Assembly (NCBI GenBank): GCA_016584305.1
Contig: JACEEZ010004869.1
Span: 255,729-319,728 of the forward strand
Direction: 5' to 3'
DNA: 64,000 bases
Source: Chionoecetes opilio
Taxonomy: Eukaryota; Arthropoda; Malacostraca; Decapoda; Majidae
The translations under genes were made by a program, and so were the position numbers. The notes under the pieces were generated by a model that was not told the DNA's origin, did no database searches, and saw only the letters and a list, made by a program, of their open reading frames with translations. Shown in pieces: positions 1-8,499 of this stretch (position 1 is the first letter of the stretch; each line of letters opens with the position of its first letter).

Positions 1-86
1 TATAGTCAATATAGTCTAATATAGTGCCCTATAGTCTGTCAGTGACGATCTAAGCCAGTGCGTGTAACACAAGATCGCTGTCACAG

Positions 87-196
87 GTGTGGTGAGGGTC
101 GCGTGCTGGGCCGGAGCCAGGCGGCGTGTGAGGACGCAGATGAGTGTGCGTGGCAGCCGTGCCTCAGCGGCGGCTCCTGCTTCAACACTCACCCAG
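87..196 (+). CDS. EGF-like membrane/secreted protein, exon (first half of a cbEGF domain)
   Basis: This is an internal exon of a gene that begins outside the window. It reads in frame as a DADECAWQPC...GGSC block, the start of a calcium-binding EGF-like domain (D-x-D-E-C calcium ligands, first three cysteines). The likely acceptor is the CACAG at 82-86 and the donor is GTGACG at 197. The exon ends one base into a codon, and the exon at 1991 supplies the remaining two bases, so the domain is completed only after splicing. Upstream residues (CGEGRVLGRSQAAC) look like the tail of a preceding EGF repeat. Such domains occur in Notch ligands, Crumbs, Fat-type cadherins and similar extracellular proteins; which one this is cannot be decided here. 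The left boundary is inferred from the splice consensus only. Confidence 0.6.
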
Positions 197-678
197 GTGA
201 CGCTCAGTGTGCAGTGTGCCAGGTGATAACAGGCACGCTAGTAGGCTACTGTTTTCTGTTTGATGTCGTTACTTCAACACTCTATGCCAGGGTAGTACAA
301 CTACGGGCACGCGTGTAGATTTTTTGTGGCCCGCGAGCACTCATATTAAAATATTAATTTGCCCAATATAAAATCTTTAAAGTATCTGCGATTCCAATGT
401 TATGTATACAAAATAATACTATGTTACTAGAATGACAACTTTTCCCATGGGGTTCTGTTCTTTTTTATGTTTAAAAAAAGAATGTTAAAGAAAAGACCTT
501 AGACTTCCCATTGGAAGGTAAGACTATAAGTAGCAATAGTTATGTATTACTACACAGTGTGTATTACTTCAGTCTTTAAAAAAATAATAATAATTTTGCG
601 TGGAGGCTTTGCCTAGGCCCTAGAACCTTTGTACCACTAAAAGTCATGTATTTTAAATTTTTTAGTAAAGGTCTTAAG

Positions 679-682
<4 letters not shown>

Positions 683-709
<27 letters not shown>
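683..709. repeat. (TA)n microsatellite
   Basis: About 13 uninterrupted TA units within the first intron of the EGF gene. The surrounding 320-1130 is AT-rich intron with no other feature that I can support. Confidence 0.95.
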
Positions 710-1142
710 GTGGCCCTCAACATATAAGTTTAGACTCCTAGAGACAAAGTGGCCCACGGCGTGGAAAAAGTTGGACCACCCTGCTTATGCAATCATGAAA
801 TTATAACAACGACGTACAGTACATGTACCATTATGTGGCAGATTATTCACGCCACAGAAACATGCACAAGTAATGTACTCACGCTTGTAGTATATGTAAC
901 CCAAACACCATGCACACGTGTTTCTTACAGGTCATTGGCTGCTTGTCTTTCTGTTTCCGTAGTGAACGGATGGTAATAGGAGTGGTTTGTATTCAGTCTT
1001 TTTTTATCGTCTATTTGCGTTAAATAATTACGAGAACAATAAGTGACGTACTATACACTCCTGGGTAACTCATGAAGGACCGCTATGTTGTCGTGCTGTA
1101 CCGCCATCACCATTCACAGCCTCCAATAATAGACATCCAGAG

Positions 1143-1622
1143 TAGGGTTTCCTTCCTGGCATCCCGGGCGGCTATGTTTTTTTCCCGGGAAAATGGTTAA
1201 AATCCCGGGATTCTTATTGTTGTTCCTTATCTCAGACTTGCACTATGTAAAATACAAAACGCATGAAAGAGAGAGGGAAGTGTTCTTAAGAGAACACTTT
1301 TCTTGTAGGATAGGGCTTCAACATGGCATAGAATAATTCTATTTTTGTTAACGACGGGTATCTTTTAATGTCATTCTATATATCATTGTATTTCTTTTGT
1401 AGCTAACAGAAGGAGATTGACAGTTTGTGCTTCTTGGAGAGTCATTTCATGAACAACTGTTGATGTGTGCCTGAATGTGTGTCTTGTGTGCACCGTGCAC
1501 AAATTATTTTATGCTATTATCTTAATTTTATTATCTTAGGGAAATCCCGCGATCCCGGGAAATATCCTGTTTTTTTCCCAGAATCCCGGGATGCTAAGAA
1601 ACCCCAAAAACAGGAAACCCTA
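1143..1622. mobile_element. hAT-type MITE with 8-bp target duplication
   Basis: The ends are inverted copies: TAGGGTTTCC at 1143 and GGAAACCCTA ending at 1622. Directly outside are ATCCAGAG (1135-1142) and ATTCAGAG (1623-1630), an 8-bp target duplication with one mismatch, the hallmark of the hAT superfamily. Inside both ends are several copies of the motif ATCCCGGGAT or CCCGGGA, which resemble the subterminal repeats that hAT transposases bind. It is 480 bp long with no transposase, so it is non-autonomous. It sits in the intron of the EGF gene. Confidence 0.75.
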
Positions 1623-1990
1623 ATTCAGAGTTCTTATCTTGCGTCGCGCGTTAAAAACAAAGCTGAACAATTACTGACACCGACAATTTTTCATAAATCT
1701 GCTTAGTGTACAATTTTTTTTTTTTTTTTGCAAAGAGATGTGCCAAAGATTGAAGAAAGAGGGTAATAAGATAATTCCTGAAAGATGCTTCTCAAAGATT
1801 GCTTGGCATGCATCAGATCTGTTCTCAAATATAGTCAAAAGGGCAAGAAAATAGGAATATATGTCTTTGAACCATACTTGGGAAATGTTATTTGGGAAGT
1901 GTTATGGCCCATCGCATCCAAGGTGTGTAGCTTAACAGGATGCATTTACTCCTTCATTTGTTTAGTATTTTGAAACTCAAAATGACACAG

Positions 1991-2118
1991 GTTACGTGTG
2001 CACCTGTCCGGCGGGATTCCAAGGGCAACACTGCCAATTGCCTGAAGTGGGTCACCCCTCCCTGCAGCTGCCCTTGGTGAAGTTATGGGGACCTAGCGGT
2101 GTGGTGCACTTCTGCTTT
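1991..2118 (+). CDS. EGF-like protein, exon completing the same cbEGF domain
   Basis: The acceptor is the ACACAG ending at 1990. Two bases finish the split glycine codon, then the frame reads GYVCTCPAGFQGQHCQ, giving cysteines 4, 5 and 6 with the canonical C-x-C-x8-C spacing. Joined to the exon at 87-196, all six cysteines of one EGF domain are present, which is strong evidence that both are true exons separated by a 1.8-kb intron. The donor is probably GTGAGTAT at 2119, a near-perfect consensus that ends the exon in phase 0. After the EGF the chain is proline- and leucine-rich with no clear domain. The intron holds a TA microsatellite and a hAT MITE. Confidence 0.65.
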
Positions 2119-2310
2119 GTGAGTATAACTTGGTGCCTGTTTTGCTGCAATTACATGTTCATGGTGACAATTATTCTAGAAGTTCAAATGCAAACAAACA
2201 ATGATTGCGGAAAGGTGACAAACAAATTGGATGCGGTATTTGATCATGTTTTTACAAAGTATATAGGTTAGATTACAAGTTGATGTAGTGCCAGGACCCC
2301 ACCTTGGCAG

Positions 2311-2507
2311 TGTGATGTGTGCATTCTTGCTACATCGCCGCGCTGCGTTGCGCAGGAACCTATCAGAAGCCAAGGATCCCACGGCAGCCTGCAACGGTGA
2401 ACCGTGGACTCCGAACAGCCACACATCCGAGTGGATGGAACTGCAGCTGCTGAAACTACCACCAGCCAATGACCAGCCCGCCAGGACCAGGAACCCCAAC
2501 ATAGCAG
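2311..2507 (+). CDS. Possible third exon of the EGF gene (juxtamembrane/cytoplasmic)
   Basis: A 2.3-2.6 kb open frame ends at a strong donor, GTAAGT at 2508. Its residues begin VMCAFLLHRRAALRRNLSE, hydrophobic then strongly basic, as expected at the inner edge of a membrane helix, followed by a polar acidic stretch. A good acceptor (CTTGGCAG) ends at 2310. The problem is phase: the best donor of the preceding exon (2119) is phase 0, and that would put this exon out of its long open frame, so either one boundary is wrong, an exon is missed, or there is an indel. No family recognised. Treat as a candidate only. Confidence 0.3.
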
Positions 2508-2880
2508 GTAAGTGGAGAGATACTCTGAGGAGTTACATAAGAGGAACTGACAATGACTTCCACCCCTTTGGGATACCTGCTAGTTTATCTGCTGCACTTC
2601 AAATGTTAAGTTACATTATTATGGTGTTTTGGTGGTAGAGCTTTATGAATACTACAATATTGTAGTGTTTCTTTTTCTTATTAAATACCAGCCTCTGTCC
2701 TTGCATATTTTGTATAACAGCTCAGTCAACTTAAGTTAGCATTACGCAATCTTTTCTAGTGTCGATCTTGAGACGTACGTATAGCTAAAATGTACAATAT
2801 TGATTCCTCACAGCCTCTCCAATACGGTCATTGCATGTATTTTTCTCTGAATCTTGTAATGCTAGAATTCCATTAATTCG

Positions 2881-2922
2881 TTTGTGTATGCGTTTGTGTA
2901 TGCGTTTGTGTATGCGTTTGCG
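2881..2922. repeat. 12-bp minisatellite
   Basis: Three and a half tandem copies of TTTGTGTATGCG, immediately downstream of the EGF exons. Confidence 0.9.
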
Positions 2923-2999
2923 TTAACTTAGCCTGAAAAACGGACATCTCAGTTTCCATTTGTCTAGTTGCGGCTGCGTACTCTCAGACAGAGTGAGTG

Positions 3000-3300
3000 A
3001 TGGCTCCCAACACATCAAAGTTACGACGTTATTTATATGAACAGGATGATTTGTCATTAATCACCCTGCTATTGTCGAAGAACAGTCGTCAATCAAAATA
3101 AAAACGGACAAGACAACACAGACGGTGGGTTCATAAGTTACTGCTGAATCGGTCCAAAATTGGAGCTTATAATACAAAAAAAAAAGTTGAACCTGCATGA
3201 AGTAAAATTCAAAGAATATTTTCGACTGAGCAGAGAACAATTCACAGATATTCTTTCCCTGGTTTAGGAGGATTTGGTTAAACACTGCAGGGCAGAAAGT
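3000..3300 (+). pseudogene. PIF/Harbinger transposase (HARBI1-like) N-terminal relic
   Basis: From ATG at 3000 the frame reads about 34 codons, hits a TAA, and continues in the same frame with RRWVHKLLLNRSKIGAYNT, the R-R-x-W-V-H-x-L start typical of Harbinger-family nucleases. After an A10 run the frame shifts by one and continues with a F-K-E-Y-F-R-L-S-R-E-Q-F block, the family's F-x-x-Y-F-R-M-S motif, and ends at a TAG. The DDE catalytic region is not found downstream. Two stops and one frameshift in 300 bases make it a pseudogene. It could alternatively be a decayed domesticated HARBI1-like host gene. Family assignment rests on motif memory. Confidence 0.55.
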
Positions 3301-3832
3301 CATTTTCTCAAGGCAGTGACTTCCAATATGCATAAGGTATGTCATGCATATAAAATAGGAAATAATTGGAACCACAGATAAATCTTAAGTGACTCAAAAT
3401 ATTTGTAATCCAGGGACCTGTACTCCTGCACACTGTAATTAGGATGGGCACTGCAATACCACAGGTGACGCTAGCACAATGACAACAGTAATCTTTCATC
3501 ACAATAACTGCAGGTAAACTTAACTTTATGTGCCGTCAGGTGACACCATAACGTCGGTTATGGTGTCGTCTAAGTTAAAGCCTTATTTAGATTATTGTAA
3601 TACTCTCTTTCATTAATTTGCCGTGTTTTTTGCAATATTGTTAAGATTTCTTATGCCTAATATTACCTAATGTTGATATAATATACTGTGAACTCGGAAT
3701 ATTGCAGATAATAATCAATATTGCTTGCAGGGGCGAGCTGGGCCGACAAGCAAGGCTGTTTACATGTCATGTATTTCAAAGTTCAGGATTATTTCATCAC
3801 TTGGCATATCACCACACCCTCCTTATACATAC

Positions 3833-3934
3833 CTCCTGGCGTCCTTGGGGAAGAGATGAAGTCTTGTCCGGGATGATAGTACTTCTTTTCTTGCCGCAAA
3901 CACAGCAACTGCCACTCCTAATACTTGAAGCCAT
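3833..3934 (-). pseudogene. THAP-domain N-terminal half (minus strand)
   Basis: Reading the minus strand from ATG at 3934, the segment contains C-C-V-C-G-K-K and then, after a one-base frameshift, LHLFPKDARR, the hallmark H-x-F-P-K-D core of the zinc-binding THAP domain (C2CH, DNA-binding). It ends exactly at a splice-donor-like GTATGT, the same position at which the + strand THAP exon at 5193-5296 ends. No second half (CxxH part) was found beyond it. Probably a relic of a THAP-containing transposon or gene. Confidence 0.4.
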
Positions 3935-4127
3935 TTTGAAAATTTGTTGTTGTAAGTTTGTAACGGAACTGAGGTCTTGGTCTTGGGCTGGTCCTCCCAG
4001 TATGCATCGTCTGCCCACCGCGCCCGTCGCGCCATCTTCAGGTAAAAAATCCTACAACCTCTGTCCTCCCCTTCAGCCTTTAAGCCCTCTTATCCTCTAT
4101 GTACTATCCTTGGTCTCACGCGAACAC

Positions 4128-4288
4128 AATACACACTCGTGTGGGGTCAGCTGATAATCCTTTGACCCCTACACTCCTATTTTACTACGGCCATCGGACG
4201 GCGAGAGGACGCCACCTTCCCACACACACCAACGGGTCAATACACACTCGTGTGGGGTCAGCTAGTAATCCTTTGACCCCCACACTCC
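4128..4288. repeat. Direct duplication of a 48-bp segment
   Basis: The segment AATACACACTCGTGTGGGGT and its continuation through TTTGACCCC occurs at 4128-4175 and again at 4240-4288, about 112 bp apart. Such spacing suggests a local tandem duplication. Confidence 0.7.
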
Positions 4289-4450
4289 TTACCAAGGAAG
4301 CTAGAGAGACAAGAAAGTCTTTAATTGTGCAATCGGGGGAAGTGAGGCCAGGTTTCTTGCCCTGTTTTCCATCTAGATGGCAGTAGCGTCGGCGGTGAGC
4401 GTCGTCTACAACGGAGCGCTGTCAGCGCACAGGTGGCGGGTGTCGTGCAG

Positions 4451-5133
4451 GAAATCGGCCCACGTCGTAAATCGTCCCGCAGAAGCTTATTTAACCTAAA
4501 TAACTCTACAAAACCTAACACAAACCTATCCTAAACCTAACGTAACCTAAACCAGACCTAAACATAACTTAAATATAACTTAAATTAAACCTAGAAAACT
4601 ATATGTGGCGATCTGAGGGAAGAAAACATAAGAAAGCTACAAGAGGCCGTGCGGACCTATACACTTGGTCGTTCCTGTTACATTAACACCATAGCCTACA
4701 TCTGCCTTTCGATCCCCATCCATTAAATTGTATAGTCTCCTTTAAAACTCCCTATTGACTCGCATTGACCACCAGACGATGAGGTCCATTCCAGTCATTT
4801 ACACCTTACTTATGAACCATTTTTTCCTATTTTCCTTTTGCTATGTCTACGCTTTTCCAGCTTGAGTACGTTACTGGTGTTTACCTGGTTACTAGAACGT
4901 AAGCACTTTTCCTACATCGCCTCTTATAAAATCCCTTTAACCACTTTAAAAAAAATTTCTAATCAGATCGCCCTCAGATGGGCAAACATAGTTTTTAGGT
5001 AGGTAAGTATATTTAAGTTATGTTTGGTCTGGTTTGGGTTTAGGTTAGGGCTTAGGATAGGTTCGTGTTATGGTTTTGTAGAGTATTTAGGTAAATAAGC
5101 GTCCGCGGACGATTTACGACGGGGGCCGATTTC
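4451..5133. mobile_element. Long-TIR (foldback) element with LINE fragment in its loop
   Basis: The outer arms are inverted copies of about 170 bp: the left starts GAAATCGGCCC at 4451, the right ends GGGCCGATTTC at 5133. Arms are rich in AACCT/TTAGG-like words and meet at ATCTGAGGG (left) and CCCTCAGAT (right). The loop between them is entirely a CR1-type LINE 3' end (listed separately). I see no clear target duplication, so superfamily is open. Confidence 0.7.
4622..4974 (-). mobile_element. 5'-truncated CR1-like LINE 3' end (minus strand)
   Basis: Read on the minus strand this matches, with many substitutions, the last 350 bp of the LINE at 20760-23075, including the C-terminal coding tail and the 3' UTR words CAAGAGGCCGT and CTTATGTT. 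It occupies exactly the loop of the inverted repeat at 4451-5133, so it inserted into that element after it arose, or the arms were captured around it. Confidence 0.75.
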
Positions 5134-5192
5134 ATCACAACAGCTTAGGTACATGTAAACAAACACTCATTGGCCAGACCACAACCGCAGCA

Positions 5193-5296
5193 ATGCACAG
5201 CTTACAATTTCCCGAATGCGTGTTGTGTTTGTGGCATGAAGAGGGCCTGCACTTTCACGGAACAAGACTTCATTTATTTCCCAAGGATTCTAGGAG
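5193..5296 (+). CDS. THAP-domain gene or relic, exon 1
   Basis: ATG at 5193 opens 34 codons ending LHLFPKDSRR, with two cysteines C-V-L-C near the start: the first half of a THAP C2CH zinc finger, a sequence-specific DNA-binding domain found in host regulators and in P-element/Kolobok-type transposases. The exon ends two bases into a codon at a GTTAGT donor (5297). The matching second half appears at 6958 after an AG acceptor, 1.66 kb away, with two piggyBac-like MITEs inside the intron. Many THAP genes have an intron at this position. Because exon 2 is frameshifted, this may be a pseudogene. Confidence 0.45.
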
Positions 5297-5662
5297 GTTA
5301 GTAAACATGAGGTGAATGAAATTTGTAATCTAAAAAATCACAGACTGATGTTGGTTGCCTCAGTCCCGGGACTGATGAGCTGGAAAGTATATTTTCTTCT
5401 GCCCGTATACACAATTTCTACAGGGGGCTAGCAAGCCTTTGTAGATCAATTATATTTGCACATTAGATATGATATTATCGTAAGTTGGAGGTTATCGTTA
5501 GAGGTACGGATTCTCTCATGAGCAATCGGTAAATATTCCGGTAACACCGCACAGGTATACCGCGCTGACTAGCATACCCCGCCCGGATAGCTTACATGCC
5601 ACGACTTACGCACGTGCGGCAGATAACGTCACCACCAAATACAATTTCAGATGTGGAATTAA

Positions 5663-6449
5663 CCCTCTCACGCACTAAAAGTTTAACAATAGTTTGCTTT
5701 CCACTGCGAAATTCGTTCTGGGGCTCCGTAAGGGGCCCGCGGAATGGCCTCTGACTGCGGCGAATTTTTTTTTTATGTTATCAATTTCACCACGAGTTTC
5801 TTGTTTCCTGGCATTATTATATATCCGTTGGATTTGCAAGAAGATATTCTGCCTTATGAAAGAAAAAAATAGCAAGAAATGCAAATAAAATAGCGGAGTT
5901 TACCGACTCCGAAAAAAACATTGAGTAAAGAGAAATAAGAAATACTTTACGTTCACCACTTCGTAGCTCGATAAACTTCCTGGATTCGACTTTTTATGCT
6001 TTATATGCCAATAAATGCGAAAATTTTTTATGAGGATTCCAACTACTACCATTAGAAGTTTCATATGGCCAGTAGTTGTTGAGAAAAATGGAGAAAACTG
6101 AAACACATGTGGAAGACGGATTAGCGCTACAGTATGGCTTCCAGGCTCGGACACTTTTTTAAGGGAATCCAAAAAGTTTTGAGTCCACGCCGCTCACCAG
6201 GTGCCGCTGAGAGGAAACGAGACACAGGCCCTTATCATTTCAAATCACACCCTCACGATGAGAGTTGAACAATTATTTATTTTATAGGTTAGCTTTGGAT
6301 CTTTGAGCAGAAAATGTTGACTCGATTCTGATAATATTTTATTTTGGGGGATTTTAAAAAAGGGTTTTTGACGCGAGTCGCGTAAAAAGCTCAGATGATA
6401 GACGATCCGTTTTTTTGACGCGAATCCCGTCACGGTTGCGTGAGGAGGG
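5663..6449. mobile_element. piggyBac-type (TTAA) non-autonomous element
   Basis: The left end is TTAA followed by CCCTCTCACGC (5659-5673). The right end GCGTGAGGAGGG (6438-6449) is its imperfect inverted copy, followed by TAAA, a decayed TTAA. TTAA target sites and a CCC start are typical of piggyBac. About 790 bp, no transposase recognised. Confidence 0.5.
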
Positions 6450-6552
6450 TAAAAACACGTCAAAACTATTATGAAAAAACTAAGTTTCGTCTTCGAAGGA
6501 AAGTGATGCCAAAAAACAAATATTTTGCCACTTAATGACTAAAACCATTTAA

Positions 6553-6759
6553 CCCCTTCCACGCCCAGATCTTCCTTTGCTATAAAAAATTGTCTGTTGG
6601 TAGCCATAAAATTACCGAAAAAGTAACTGAATATACCAAATTAGTAGTGATCAAGAATACTAAAACAAGGTCATACTCTAAAACATTGCTTAAATTCATT
6701 AAAAATCTTCTAAGGTTAAGTCCTATTACATGGGGAAATACGTTCTGGGTCTCAAAGGG
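6553..6759. mobile_element. piggyBac-type MITE, 207 bp
   Basis: TTAA (6549-6552) then CCCCTTCCACGCCCAGA; the right end TCTGGGTCTCAAAGGG is the inverted partner and is followed by TTAA (6760-6763). Both target sites are intact. No coding content. Confidence 0.65.
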
Positions 6760-6957
6760 TTAAAGAAACTAACCCTAACCTTCGTATTTTTACCCAAGGT
6801 TAATAATGTTGTGGTATATTCAAGGAGAGTAGTTTGGTTGAAAATTGCACTGAAATAATAATATTGATTTCTATGGTTAATCTGCATCTTCTCCAGGACT
6901 ATTCCAATGCTATTGCCTTTTGTCATGTCATTATGCTTTAAAACAATATCATTGCAG

Positions 6958-7080
6958 ACGGCTGCATGGGTGCAAAAACCTCAACATCGCCAGGATAACA
7001 CACCCAGGTGGTGTGTGAGGATCACTTTGAGTCTCAGCCACATAGGCAAGGAAGGGGCACCTACTGAGCAATGCGTTCAA
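6958..7080 (+). pseudogene. THAP-domain gene or relic, exon 2 (frameshifted)
   Basis: An acceptor (ATTGCAG, ending 6957) precedes a stretch that supplies the second half of a THAP finger: W-V-Q-K, L-N-I-A-R-I-T and V-C-E-D-H-F-E, the last being the C-x-x-H pair with the conserved phenylalanine. These words sit in different frames, needing two single-base shifts, so the copy is broken or miscalled. It pairs with the exon at 5193-5296. A further exon-like segment with AG/GT edges at about 7840-7938 could belong to the same gene but shows no domain. The rest of 7080-8240 is AT-rich with nothing I can support. Confidence 0.4.
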
Positions 7081-8247
7081 AGGCCTTCAAGTTTGTTAAT
7101 GGAGCGTTAGTTGTGGTTACTTAGGATGTTATATGTCTCCTTTATCACCAAGAGTATTTATGTTTTCATGATTAAAAGTATTTAATCAGTGTTACCTGAA
7201 TATGTTGATAACATATTAGAACATTAAGACACTTGATTTTAATGTGTGTGAGTAATACATTGCCTTATGGATAGAGTAATTTATGAAATGCTCATATATG
7301 GATAAGATTCTGTAACTTTTTATTCTACATAATATGATTGATTAAGATGTGATGTGATTCGCCAATAGTTTGTAAACTGAGATTTTTCATAATCATGTTT
7401 GTGCACCTTCACATTCTAGTTTTCCACATCATGATGAAGTAGTACTGTACACATACATCATAAGTTTTTGCAAACTTATATCAAAATCATAATCATTCAT
7501 GGTATCATAGTTCTCCAAAACATGACATTATTTTCATTTACTGTAGGCCTAGATGCCGGTGAAGGTGCAGACTTCTCTAGAAATTCTAGGTAAGATGGCA
7601 TGATGCTTGAAGCTGCTTGATGAGTAGATAACCAACATTAGGTATCAAAAATATCGGGTATACATTAACCGTACCATGATTATAATTAAGTGTTTATGTT
7701 AATGTATAATAATGACCACTTAGTTAATCCAATAAAAACATTTTATGTAAAGTGGAAAAAAAGAAATACCTTGCATTAAACACTGTTCGTTACATGTTTG
7801 GAATGATTTTTTACAACTAAAGTTTTCTCCACGCATCAGAAATGAGGACCAAGGAAGACACAGCATTCTCAACACCGGTTTTGGATGTTCAACAAACGAT
7901 GATGGTGCAAGCAACTTATTGCAGGACTGCCCAAATATGGTGAGCTAAGAAGCCAATAATCTTTAAAGATATGTTTTGTATCTTTTTAATTCACATCGCC
8001 ACATAGCAGTAAAATCTATATACAAATAATAACTGATTAATTAGAATTTGTCATAAACCTCGATTTTATTTATTTTATTTCAGAATTGTTATCTATGCCA
8101 CAAATTTTGGTCGTGGCTGAGAGATGCCCCTCATGAGCTGCTGCCTGCCCTGCCACACCCTGCTGTCCCCCAACCTTGCCACAACAATTATCATTAAGTA
8201 CATTATCATTTGTGTGATGCAACAAGGTGAGTACATGTGTTTGTGTG

Positions 8248-8340
8248 TTGTGATATATATATATATATATATCGATATATATTATATATATTTATATATA
8301 ATATAATAATATATCTATATAAAATATATATATATATACT
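8248..8340. repeat. AT-rich (TA)n microsatellite
   Basis: About 90 bases of almost pure TA/AT with few interruptions, directly before the transposase-like pseudogene block. Confidence 0.9.
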
Positions 8341-8420
8341 ATATATTAGGTGCCAATAGCGCATAGGGGTAATGTTTCAAAGCAATATTTTTCACGTACC
8401 TTTTGTGGTATTCTGCCTTG

Positions 8421-8490
8421 TACTTAGAAGAAACTGATGTGTGCAAAGTTTCAGGGCAATCGGTTGCCTATTTAGAGGTGGCGGATCGAT
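8421..8490. repeat. Left subterminal inverted repeat of the 8.4-11.0 kb element
   Basis: The stretch containing GTGTGCAAAGTTTC, then TTTAGAGGTGGCGGAT, appears inverted at 10947-11015 (TTTAGGGGTGGCGGAT on the other strand) at about 70 percent by eye. This frames the transposase-like pseudogene as a terminal-inverted-repeat DNA transposon. Confidence 0.5.
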
Positions 8491-8499
8491 CTTGAACAT

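Noticed and set aside
5335..5385. CTGATGAG followed by GGAAAG near 5352, like a hammerhead ribozyme core
   Set aside because: The stretch between the two core words is too short for stem II, and no third stem pairs around it.
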